A stretch of DNA of 64,000 bases from Monosporascus cannonballus. Lineage: Eukaryota; Ascomycota; Sordariomycetes; Xylariales. Of the stretch, positions 24,528 to 35,586 are shown one piece after another; the first letter of the stretch is position 1; every line of letters begins with the position of its first letter. A program made the position numbers and the translations under genes. The stretch covers positions 496,001-560,000 of the forward strand of contig QJNS01000009.1 in NCBI GenBank assembly GCA_004154925.1, read 5' to 3'. The notes below the pieces were generated by a model. That model searched no databases and was not told the origin of the DNA. It saw nothing but the letters and a program-made list of their open reading frames with translations.

Positions 24528-26156
24528 AATGCGAGAATAAGCGGAAGAAGAATGGAGAGATGAGGAGAGAGCGCCAAATAGTACTTTCAAGTGTTAGAGC
24601 CATTGCACCATTTCCACAGAGCAGCAAGATCTGCGTGTTCTACACGTGCATAATTCTACGATTTTAGCAACTTTTTCCCCCTGGGACGCCGATTCTGTTG
24701 CTATTTAGGCGACGTTTCCTAGACGCCGTCGAATTGATAAGGGCGGAGGAGGGATAAAAAAAACCTCCAGGCCTTGTTTCCGGCAATCAGAGTAACAGCC
24801 TGGTGTATCTTACGATGAGGTAGTTGAAAGCCATCGAAACAGAGATTCAGACTCACACTATATCTCACCAGGATAATCTAATACTACAAGATGACGCCTG
24901 GAGCCGGAGGACCAAGCTGGTAGCCTTGACACCTGCTTGGGGTCCGTTTAAGTGTTTCTAATGAAAGCCTCAAGCGACGTGACATGCCATCCTATGCAAG
25001 CCCTTCTGAAGGGCATCGGTTAGAATGTCGCAAGGTTCCTGTACCACTCCGTCATCACCTGTGTGTAGCCCATCTCGAGGTCATCCGTAGGCGATTTTCA
25101 TAGCCAAAGACCACCCTCATGAGGGAAACTTGAGGTCGGCTGGCATATGCAAATATAACGCAAGACGGTTAGCCAGAAGTTATATAAGGCAAGTGGGTTT
25201 CCAGGGAACTAGGGACTGACGAACAATTCCAGTTATAAGATATTACAACTCAAGAAGCTTGATACAGGGCTACATAGCACGCGTTTTCATACACCGTAGG
25301 TATACCCTTCCACTAGAACAAGCTCGGGTTCCCATAGCCGCCTTAATAATATCCATCTCGTCTCAAGCAGCACCACGCCAGACCAGGATGCAATTCGCCC
25401 CCTCGCCCCCGGCACTCACGACCCTGTTCGCCCTCTCCCGCACGGCGCTGCCCACGCCCTCCTTCCCCGACAACACCATCCCCGCCGTTACACCGCAATA
25501 TGAAATCGCCTGGTCTTTCAGCGTGTAACAGAGCTCGACGCCGGGCGTGGGACCCTTACAGCGGCGCCGGGTCGCGGGGGTGCGCGGTATACCCGTAGAA
25601 CAACGAGGATTGCGGCCCGGACGGCATCATCGATGTGATTGATTCGAGTACCCCTGATGGCTGCCTCCAGCCTGCTCTCGAGGTCGAGGACATGCGTTGT
25701 TTTGATGTTATGCGTTCGTGAGGAATGGCCTGGGAGGATGAGGGCGGGGGGTGGGGTTAGGAGGGGGAAAAGAGTGATATTATATAGCAGCTAATCAATT
25801 GATTAGGTGCACATGAGGTACGGTTTGCCCCAGCATAATTATTCTAGGGTTATTCCGGGGGCCTACGCGAGGACGAAATAGAAGTTGAGCAACGAGATAT
25901 CACAATCCATACTATGGTTTGTGGAGGTGCATCCAATCCAGACACGCGGCTGCAGAGCCTACGGCTTCGGCAGAGGCTTATATCCTTACCATCGACTATC
26001 CACCATTCAAGGCCGAGATAAGAGCACGGCGACAAAAATTCTCACCCAATGCACTAAAAAGGAAGCTCACAGCACTCAAAACATGGGATGTCCCGTTCGT
26101 ATCTATCACAGCGAACGCGCTGTTCGGAGTACATTGTGAATCCATGCCATGTCCCC
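24528..26156. other. Intergenic, no gene supported
   Basis: About 1.6 kb upstream of the cct6 3' end. The open frame at 25259-25528 is proline- and serine-rich but lacks any family signature. The polypurine-rich patch at 25731-25775 is the only compositional oddity. Confidence 0.4.
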
Positions 26157-28163
26157 TTACTCCCCCTGCTGCGCATCGATATCGCCTGGACCGCCCGCCC
26201 GTCCCATCTGCCGGGCCTTGAGCATCTCGTCGCACAGCAGCAGGTTCGACGCGATACTCGAGGATGACGCGATGCAGTTCCTGAGGACCCTGAAGGAGTC
26301 GTAGACGCCCTCCAGCGTGGGGTCCATGGGCTCGCCCGTGACCAGGTCGAGACCCACGACATCGCCGTCGTTGTACATGTCCTGAAGCGCCGCCACTGTG
26401 GATGATTTAATTAGCATGGATATCCGGAGGCAAGATGCGATGAACGAGGTACGTCAGACACTTACAGGCATCCTGGACATCGTGGCCGGCGTTGGCGGCG
26501 AGTGTCTTCGGGATGATTAATAAAGCATCAGCGAAGGCGTCAACGCCCCACTTTGCCTTGCCCTTGACGGTCTTCTTGAAGGCGTCGCTCTTCAGGTGAG
26601 AGGCACAGGCGACCTGGAAAGCACCGCCACCGGGAACCACACTCTTGTCGACGATCATGTTGTAGACGCTGCGCAGGCCATCTCGGACGGCGTCAGTGAT
26701 CTGGGTGATGGTGTGGGAGTTGGGGCCCTTGATCATGAGCGTGACGGATTTCGGATCCTTGACCTCCTCGATGAAGGTGTACTTCTCTTCGCCCAGCTGC
26801 TGCTCGTAGACGAGACCCGCCCAGCCGAGGACGTCGGGGCTCAAGTCATCGACGCTGTTTTGAGCGACACCTCCGCAGACAAGCTGCAGCCGCTCCATGT
26901 TCCTTCGCTTCGCTCTACGCAGGGCGAAGATGCCGTTCTTGGCCAAGACGTCCAGGGATAGAGGATCGATACCCTTCTGGTTGACGATAACGAAGCTCTT
27001 CTTGGGGTCGTTGCCGCAGACTTCCTTCTTCAGCTCCACGATCTTCTTCAACTTCGCATCGACAAATCGCCTCTCGCTCTCGACCAACTTCTCGCGCTGC
27101 TCCGCGCTAGAATAGAAGAATCCGGAGTTGATTTCGGACTTCTCGTACTCCAGGCTGACATTCAACGTTAAGACGTAGGCGTTCTCCACTCTCTTGGGCA
27201 TGTCGGGATGTCTAGCGCCATGGTCCAAGGCCAGGCCACGGATGAGCTGGGTATCCGAGGCTGTCCTGTGTTGCATCTTCATGATCTCTATCATGTGTAA
27301 GTCGGGTTTCGCGGGTGGCTGGTAGATAGCTAGGACGGCATCGACGATATCGGGGGTGAGCTTCTTGGCTAGGCTCGCGTTGAGCTTCGTGGATAGCGAC
27401 GTCCGGGCCACGGACAGCAGGAGCTCTCGGTCAACCTCCTTAGGTAGCTTGAAGTCGTCAAGGAACTGGAGCGGACGAAGGTTTGGTCAGCATCGGGATC
27501 GGCTCAAGCGGGGCGGGATGGGCAGGAAGGTAGTGAGTGGGTTACGGACCTTCAAGGATGCGTTCTTTGCGATCTCGAAACCTTCAGTAATGATACGCGG
27601 ATGTAGTCCCTCCGAGATATATCTGTCTGCCTGCTTCAAGAGCTCTCCGACCAACAAGACGACAGATGTCGTGCCGTCACCGCAGATGTCGTCCTGGGCG
27701 GTGGCTGCTCTCGCGATCATGACGGCAGTGGGGTTTTGTATTTGCATTTCCCTCAGCAAAACATTCCCGTCCTTGGTGAGTTTGATCTATACAGAAGCGT
27801 CAGACTCGGCTCCCGATTATCATGATCGTATTCCGATCCGAAGGACTTGGCGACCCGGGGGGGTTCGTTACCTGTCCCGCACCATCCACGAGCCTGGATC
27901 CATCGCAGGATATGTCAGTCAAAAGCAGCTAGGAAGACGTCTGGCGCATCTCCACGTACATTTTTATCGTTCCCAGAGGACCCAAGTTGGATTTGAGAAC
28001 ATCCTGCAGGCCCTCACCAGCGCTGATGTTAACCCGTAGAGCCTCACCCCGCCGCTATAGGATATTCAAGTCAGCCCGATCGCACTTCGAAACGGTTCAC
28101 ATCTCTAGGAGTAGGGCATACCCGCGACTCGGCTTTAGGGTTGAGAAGCTGCGCAGCTGACAT
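26157..28163 (-). CDS. cct6: T-complex protein 1 subunit zeta (CCT6)
   Basis: This encodes the zeta subunit of the cytosolic CCT/TRiC chaperonin, which folds actin, tubulin and other proteins in an ATP-dependent ring complex. Six exons are read: 28163-28122, 28054-27960, 27893-27872, 27786-27550, 27465-26466 and 26395-26157. All are joined in frame, giving 544 residues, the normal length. Group II chaperonin motifs are visible: [12 protein letters not shown], the ATP-site GDGTTSVV, and a late GGGAFQVA. The start [13 protein letters not shown] is the usual zeta N terminus. Exon 3 is only 22 nt. One donor is GTCCGT, weaker than the others. The gene appears fully intact. Confidence 0.95.
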
Positions 28164-28857
28164 GGCGCTCTTTTGCTCGAATACGGGATATTAATATGGC
28201 TAAGGAAGATTAGCAGTCCGAGAAGGGAACACCCAAACAGCCTTGGTAGGTATCAAACAGTCAAAGATGTTAATCAGTTCAGGGTGGGAAGCTATCGCAA
28301 AGTGGGTCTTTATCATCCCGAACTTTTTCTTTGGATGGATAAGGTACCTAAGTACATACCAAGAGCTACATAGGTAACCTTCCGGTAACCAGCCTCGCCT
28401 GCCTTATGCCCCTGCAGCCGCCTCTGTTCAAGACTATGTACCTTGTCCCGCAGAGCCGATTTAGACCACATCCCGCTCCCGTCAGCCGGCTTTAAAGCCC
28501 TAAAGCATAATGACGTTCAATGGCACCATACTACTATTTCGAATGCATTTTGAATTACTTCTAAGACTAAATAACCTTAAAAAAATCCAATAAATATGAA
28601 ACTAGATGGAACCCTAAGTTCTTCTTTTAATTTTAAAGTTGCTGCATATTAAGTTCGTAGCATTGTAACAAGTAATACATGCGCACAAAACTCAAAGGGG
28701 TGCGCAAACAAGCGCCGCCGGCATTAGCCGCCAGGCGGGGTATGTATGACATTGAAGTACACTTACTATGGTACCAATAGATGTTTCTGCCGTTCATTCC
28801 TTGACTCTAGACACAAGAGGCCGACTAGCAACGGACTTGTGAAAGCTCGGGTCGCTG
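28164..28857. other. cct6 upstream region
   Basis: About 690 bp between the cct6 start and the 3' end of the 2EXR gene. It should hold the cct6 promoter. A locally AT-rich part lies at 28540-28690. No coding sequence was found. Confidence 0.45.
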
Positions 28858-30252
28858 TTAGAGTGATAAGTCCGGCGACCAGCGGTGAGGTACTTTGCTC
28901 AGCGCCAAACCTCTCCGATTTGAGATGGCCTCTAGCCCATCGTATCTCCTCCCACGCACCCACTGCCTGAAGCATCCGCGCTCCCGAAGCGCCGGGTCGG
29001 CATCCTCGCATTTGAGAAATGCGGTCTTCAAGAAAATAATCACAGGCTCAATCTCCGGCATGCTCTTCACCGCCGACTGAACTAGCTCCTTTTCTCTGTC
29101 TACCATGCGTAGACGATTCTTATATCCCCAACGCCCTTGCGGGAGAAGCGAGGTGTCTATCTCAGTTGGTTCATCGCTGTCCTTGATGGTCTCCATATTG
29201 TACTTGAGCGTGTTGTGGATCCATTGCTCCTCAAATAAGCATTTCAAGCCTCCTTTTCTCTCCCACTCATCGTGTAGGTGGTGCAATAGCCTCGCGGGCC
29301 GCTTGTGGGTTAATGCTTTTGCGCCACCCAAAGCAGTCATGCTCCGCAACTGGTCAAAGGCCGGTCGTAGTAAGATAGGAAGCCTCTTATCATCAAGGTT
29401 GATGACTGCTCGGTTGTTCTCCGTATAGATACCGAGATCCGTGGTGCACTCGACGGTCAACAAGGATAGTAGGAGAGTCTTGACTCCTGCAAAGTGGCCT
29501 TCCAAGAAAGTCTTCCTGAAGCAGTCGCTGGCTTCGACTCCTCGGTAGGTATCTTCTACCAACTCGAGCACGTTGGCGAGGACAGTACCGCCTACGAGAC
29601 TTCCTGGGAGCAGCCTCCTGGATGCAAAGGCGCGAATGCTTCGAATCCAGAAGATGTCATTGATGCGATCGTACCATTCGACCCGGTGGACTTTCTCGGG
29701 AAGCAATCTGCCTATTTTGTTGTACGACGTTTCAGTGAGACGTCGTACATGCGCTGAGACAATCTCAGAGTATACGAACATGATTCCTCTCTCGAGCAGC
29801 ATCCTTCTAGGCTCGGCGCATGCATGGAACATGGCAGGCGGTAGGACTGAAGCGTAGTTCAGCGGATAGGTCGGGTAGAGGGGCCAATCGTCCAAGGACA
29901 CGAACCGCCGTGCTGGGAGCGCTAATCTCCAAATCATGAGGCGTACATCCACCGGAAGGCGCCCGAACCGCGTGAAATTTCTGGGGGCATTAGACTCAAC
30001 GGTTTCATGTCCCGATCCGCGTTCCGTAGTGGTCTTCGCCGAGATCGGGACACTGTCGGGGACACCAGTGGTCTCTGTGGATGTCGACAACACACTGGCT
30101 ATGCTATTCGTGGCCTCCGGTGATATCGACGACGCACTGTTTGAATCATCACCCGCTTCTTGGGACGTCAACAACACACTTCTTGGACCATCGGTAGTCC
30201 CTGTGAATATCGACCGCATGCTGTCTTTCTCATCAGAGAACGTCATCGACAC
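28858..30252 (-). CDS. 2EXR domain protein
   Basis: A single uninterrupted frame of 464 residues. The first 90 residues are serine- and threonine-rich and look disordered. They are followed by the 2EXR pattern: FTRFGRLPVDVRLMIWRLAL, then ARRFVSLDDW, and later LLERGIMFVYSEIV. Fungal 2EXR proteins are numerous and mostly uncharacterised. The start shown is the first Met of the frame. The disordered N terminus means a start further downstream, for example among the Met codons before the domain, cannot be excluded. Confidence 0.8.
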   Translation of the reverse strand: MSMTFSDEKDSMRSIFTGTTDGPRSVLLTSQEAGDDSNSASSISPEATNSIASVLSTSTETTGVPDSVPISAKTTTERGSGHETVESNAPRNFTRFGRLPVDVRLMIWRLALPARRFVSLDDWPLYPTYPLNYASVLPPAMFHACAEPRRMLLERGIMFVYSEIVSAHVRRLTETSYNKIGRLLPEKVHRVEWYDRINDIFWIRSIRAFASRRLLPGSLVGGTVLANVLELVEDTYRGVEASDCFRKTFLEGHFAGVKTLLLSLLTVECTTDLGIYTENNRAVINLDDKRLPILLRPAFDQLRSMTALGGAKALTHKRPARLLHHLHDEWERKGGLKCLFEEQWIHNTLKYNMETIKDSDEPTEIDTSLLPQGRWGYKNRLRMVDREKELVQSAVKSMPEIEPVIIFLKTAFLKCEDADPALRERGCFRQWVRGRRYDGLEAISNRRGLALSKVPHRWSPDLSL

Positions 30253-31648
30253 ATGAGACGGTATCGTCAGCTTGCAGGTCTATGCTGACCCCTACTAGCC
30301 ACTTTAGGGCGGCGGTAGCACCCGGTCCTAGTATATCGACGACCATGTTTTCTTCTATTGGCGGTGATGGTGAAGGAAGGCAGTTTGTTTGGGATGGCTT
30401 GCGGCTCGTGTTAGTGAGGTGTCGCAGGTCGCTGAATTGTCCACGTCTCCCCTGGTGTGCATACGAAGCAAGTTTATCTTTTCTGGTCACTTCTTTGATT
30501 TGAAGTAGCTTATATATAATCAGCCTCGGTAACGTCTGGAAAGTGATGTAGTGAGGAGAAATTTTGTAGAGGTATATGTATGGCAGCCTGGAGGAGTTAT
30601 TTATATAGTTACGCTTTGTGGCGAGATAAGGTTATACAGCTTTTCATGCAGCGTTAATGTCTGGCTGGTTGAGAAGCTGCTTCAAACTTCTCCTGTAGCT
30701 AAAACTAAAGAAGATGGCGAGACTACACGTACCAGTTAAAAGGAAACATGGCTCAAACCTCGGCGGTAGTATTTGGCCATCCTTTCGGGTATTAACCTCG
30801 ATCCCTGGAAGCCTATGTTTGCACTTGCCTACTTGCTTATACCAACGAAAGTATAAATCTCTAGTGAATGTAGGGCTGGCATCACTTCATCAACCAGAAA
30901 GCACAAATTTATTCCTTGCCCTGCGATAGGGGCCCTTTTCATGCACCCGGGGTACCATATACCAGGTGGGTCCGACTCTCATTCACTCGCGTTGGCTGGC
31001 AGATGATATGTAGTCACTCGTTCCGTAAGGCCAAACTGAGTTGGTGGACTTGAAAACCAGCGGGTTAAGCGGAAAGGAACAAATTAAAACTCACACGACA
31101 CAGCACCATAATCGAGATATAACCCAAAAGGTACAGCTTAGGGTTTTATATGGCTTGTAGATACTTCCGTAGGTCTTGTTACAAGGCCAAGCTTGCCATA
31201 TGATTAGAGCTCTACAACTGTAATGGCCACATTCGCATCAGCGGGCTCCTCATCACTACCTACACTATATACAGCTTTCCCTTTTTTTTCGCGTTATCCT
31301 GAAGATACATAGCCCCATATAAGAATAATTCTTGTATATATAAAGTATAATGCTCTAGGGCGGTTGATCTGGTCTAAGGTGCGATGAGCAATAAGGTAGC
31401 GAGGTAGTCTTGAAGGCTTAAAATTTCTACGTTATTATGGAAGGGAAATTCAGGGGTTTGTAGCCACAGTAGCCCCTCCGGTGTGGCTAGTGCCTCGTGT
31501 GCCTAAAGTGTGGCTCAGAGCTAGGCACGTTTCATTTGCCATGAAGGCCAGTTCCAATTGTCTCAGTCCTTCGCTCCGTGTCAGCTTTCGCGAATGTAAT
31601 TATCGGACGATTGAGTCGCTACCATAGCAACGGCGAAATATAATAACT
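30253..31648. other. Intergenic, nothing recognised
   Basis: About 1.4 kb between the divergent 2EXR and flavoprotein genes. Short open frames are compositional. The interval presumably contains both promoters, but no site can be named. Confidence 0.4.
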
Positions 31649-33864
31649 ATGCGGTTCTCGTGGCTGCTCGAGAAGACCTCTCTATTGACGTCGGTCTTCT
31701 TGACGACTGAGACGAGTATCGATGACAGCGATAGTTCCGTGAAGCAGGTCGCTATTATTGGTGAGTTGGACGCGTTTAACCCCCATCGGTCGCCATTACT
31801 CTTAGAGCCAGTCGGCTTTGGTGACCACTTATACATACGGGTTTGGAATGAACTTAGCGCGAATCCTCTACTGCATCATGCCTGAGCTTGCTGGGCAGAA
31901 GATACCGCGACGGCCGCGCGTAGACGCGTACTAACATCCATTCTTGGCAGGCGCCGGTGCGGCTGGATCCTCTGCGGCCTACCATCTCCGCAGGTATGCC
32001 GAAGAAGCCGGCATCCCCATCAACATCACCGTGTTTGAGAAGACGCCCCATATCGGCGGCCGGACGCTCACGGTGAACGTCTATGATGATCCTCTCAGCC
32101 CGGTGGAGCTTGGCGCGTCCATCTTCATAGACGCTAACCACATTCTGGTCAATGCCACTAGGGAGTTCAACCTCTCAACCGCCAAACCGGGCACGGATGA
32201 GAAAGGTGACTTAGCCATCTGGGATGGCAATCACTTCGTCTTCAGGCAGAACTCCAATTCATGGGGTTGGTGGAATCTAGCCAAGTTGTTCTGGAAGTAC
32301 GGCACCGCCCCGTATTACACGGATAAGCTTATGCGGGAGACCGTGGCCACCTTCTTGAAGCTCTACAAGGCGCCTTACTTCCCTTTCCGCTCGCTTTCAG
32401 AGAGAGCTTATGAGCTGGGCCTCACTAAGATTACCGGCTTGACGGGTGAGCAATTCCTCGCTGAGAATAAGGTACGCCAGTATCCGTCATTTAACAGCCT
32501 GCGATAACTGACTGTCCTGATCAAGATCGACTCTAAATACGCCCACGACATCGTGCAGGCAAGCACCCGGGTGAACTATGCTTCGAATCTCGCCCGGATC
32601 CACGGGCTTGGTGCTATGGTACGTTCGCCATTACGAGAAGCAGATTAGACGACTGACCCTTCTCTAGGTCTCCATGGCCCCAGAGGGCGCGATGCAAGTC
32701 ACCGGAGGTAATTGGCAAATCTTCTCCAAGATGGTCGAAGCCTCAAATGCACGCATTCTCCTGAACTCTCCGGTGACGTCCATCGAGCTGAAAGAGAGCT
32801 CGGATCCGGACTCCAAGGCATCCAAGTACGTCATCAAGACGGCGTCGCCGGGTTCTTGGGCGGGCCGAGCCGAAACCCATTCGGTGGGCTTTGACGACGT
32901 CGTTATTGCGGCGCCGTACCAGTTCAGCGGCATCAAGAGCGCCAACGACCTCATCGAACAGCCTATTGACGAAATTCCATATGCCACCTTGCACGTTACC
33001 CTTTTCGCTTCCCCCTTCCGATTCAGCTCCAAGTTTTTCAAGCAGGCCCCCGCGACCGAGGTGCCAACCTCCGTCCTTACCACGCTTGCGGAAAGCGATG
33101 AGGGTGCCGACGGCGCCGGCCTTCCGGGCTTCTACTCTGCGACCCTCGTCAAGGTCGTCACGAACCCCAAAACGCTTAACACGGAATACGTCTACAAGAT
33201 CTTTTCGCCCGAGAAAGTCTCGCCCGAGTTCCTATCTTCGCTTCTCGGCGTAACAGTGCCGGACACGTTCACCGGACCCGCCGACGCGAGCGGTGAAGAG
33301 GGCACTGAGGTCGTCGAGCCCATCTCGTGGTACCACCCCGCCGTCTTCCACCCGTATCCTGTCAAGTACCCGCGCGTCACCTTCCAGGACCCCATCCTTC
33401 GGGATGGCCTGTATTACACCTCGGGCATCGAGAGCTTCATCTCGACCATGGAAACCAGCGCCCTAATGGGCATGAACGTAGCGCGGCTCATTGTGGACGA
33501 CTACCTGGCGTCCTCGTCTCCTGCGGAAACCAATGCCACCGATACCACCGATACCACCGATACCACCGATGCCACCGATACCACCGATACCACCGTCACC
33601 ACGGAGCCCGTGGTGATGCAAATAGACCACGAGCAATACGTCTTGGAAGAACAGCAGAATGAGGTACCGGAGAGCTATGGTCAGCCCTTCGTAGAGCAGG
33701 AGGATCATGTCAAGGTGCCTGAGAGCCATGAGGAACCTATCGCAGAACAGCAGGAGCAGGATCATGTGCCGGAGAGTCAAGAGGAACCCACCGTAGAGCA
33801 GAAGGAGCAGGACGAGGTGCCGTCGATTCATGATGATCCTGTCGTAGAGCAGAAGGAGCTCTAA
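31649..33864 (+). CDS. Prenylcysteine oxidase-like flavoprotein
   Basis: Prenylcysteine oxidases are FAD enzymes that cleave the thioether of farnesyl- or geranylgeranyl-cysteine released from degraded prenylated proteins. Four exons (31649-31760, 31951-32471, 32526-32618, 32668-33864) give 640 residues. The FAD motif IIGAGAAGSSAAYHL spans intron 1. Also visible are FEKTPHIGGRT, PVELGASIFI, QASTRVNY, GLGAMVSMAPEGAMQV with GGNWQIF, and YYTSGIES near the end of the domain. After about residue 530 there is an atypical tail: a run of DTT units and four acidic VPES-EEP-EQ-like repeats. The N terminus is hydrophobic and could be a weak signal peptide, as expected for a lysosomal or vacuolar enzyme. 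Confidence 0.88.
33541..33594 (+). repeat. 9-bp minisatellite in the flavoprotein gene
   Basis: Six tandem copies of GATACCACC, one with a single change (GATGCCACC), encode Asp-Thr-Thr units. The frame is preserved because the unit is a multiple of three, so copy number could vary without breaking the protein. Confidence 0.95.
33661..33858 (+). repeat. Degenerate coding repeats in the flavoprotein tail
   Basis: Four imperfect units of roughly 45-54 bp encode an acidic segment of the form VPES, then EEP, then V/AEQ(Q/K)EQ. They form the very C terminus of the protein. Confidence 0.8.
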
Positions 33865-35586
33865 ATCTTTATGTTGGGGTACTTCCCTATGGGCGGTGCC
33901 TGTCCTTGTCGTTTTTCTGTCAGTGCTCAAATCGTCCATATTTTCTACAGCGTTTTAACTACACGAGGCTGTCCTGGGGAGGGTGTTCGTGGATATTATA
34001 TGGTTCCGGGTTGGCAGAGACTATTATCATCATCAGTTTTCGTTAATATATTTACTTGGATCTGAACCTATGTCCTTTTGTTTAGAGTCGTAAGCCGGGC
34101 AGCCCTATGCGAGGTTTACGTCAAAAAAACCCTGTTAGGGGTTTCCCGTTTTCTCGAAGATGACGGATGCCATGTTATCGTATAATAAGACAAACCCGTA
34201 GCAGCATATATGCCGTGTATCAGGAAATTCTACAGTGCCTTTCTATCACTTATGTGCCACCGTCTATCCGTGAAGGGTCGCCAAGTCTCCCTATGGCTCT
34301 TCCAGGCTCTAAGCCGGCGCCCTGCCTGCGGTCTATGGTGTGGGACACGCTGAGCTGGGAACATACCGGGCTAGGTATTATTAGCCTAAAACAATGTCCC
34401 TAGTATCGTTAAAGCGCCTGATTTGTAGTCTTGAACTGTTCATCGGATCACCGTGGAGCACCATAGGCTTATATGTGCAGGATCATGCCGATCGAGGTAT
34501 GATAAGTATGTCTAGGCCACAATTCAATGGGTACCTTCAGTATGTGGAAACATGTCTATAATGTATGTAATGGTATGCCTTCCAATACGAAACTATGCGC
34601 AGAAGAGCTACGTACAGTACACAGGGTATTTAATGTTAGCTTCCCTACTTAACTTGCCTGATAGGTAGGTTTAAGACGAGCGAGAGCTGACTGCGTAGGA
34701 GCGAGTAATAAAAACCGAGTCCACCAGTATCCACCACCCGCCTAACCAATAACATGACGGGTACGGAACCCGGACGGCAGTCTGTTCGAAAAGCTAGTAC
34801 GAACAGTTATCTCAGCGAGCTCAGGCCCCGTTCGAATATTCCAAGTATTCTATCAGATAGAGGGGACATCAGTTATGTTGTCGTATTAGGCTAATTACGT
34901 ATGCTATACCACGCGTACTGCTTTTTAAGTAACTCAGTCACAGAACGTATATATTCCGATAATAGGTGGCTTTTCCGTATTTGGGGTGCACTTAGCTAGC
35001 CGACAGTTAGCCAGGTCGACGGCCCAGGTCAACGACAACCCTTCCTTTGCGCATAACGGCTGGCTCGGCCTGCTGGTGCAGGCCTCGCAAGCTGTCATGC
35101 GCTCCGAGCGGGATGCTCCCCCCTACCCTTCTTGGATAAGGGTGTTAACGGCAAGGTCAATTAAATTAGGTTAGTCAGGTAGGTCAGTGGGCGATGACGT
35201 TTGGCGATATGGTTAAAGAAGGTCGACGATATGGCCAAAGATAAAGTCAGCTCCAGGGGCGTTGCTGGTTCTCGCACGGGCCATAGATATTAACTGGATC
35301 TAGGAGGCGGACCTATAATATATACCATGTGGACCCTTCCGGCCCAGAAGTATGGGCCGCATGCTGCTTATTCAGTTACTTCTTATTTGGGAAGTCGGCT
35401 CCCAGTAACAAAAAGTCGCAACACAATAACCCTCGTACACTCCCTTCCACCAGCTCAGTACGTTAAAACGAGGACGTAAGAGCTTCATATTACCAGCCCC
35501 GTCATACCCCATCACCTTGGGGGCCCCTCCTCCTCCTTCGTCGAGTAGGAATACCACACAACGATGGCGGCAAATCTGACTGCAAG
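33865..35586. other. Intergenic, nothing recognised
   Basis: About 1.7 kb between the convergent flavoprotein and CorA-like genes. A short GC-rich islet at 34986-35130 stands out from the surrounding lower GC. I could not connect it to a protein family. Confidence 0.4.

Noticed and set aside
34121..34148. Short hairpin AAACCC-TGTTAG-GGGTTT as a possible terminator or regulatory RNA
   Set aside because: Only six base pairs and no gene ends nearby on the appropriate strand within a sensible distance.
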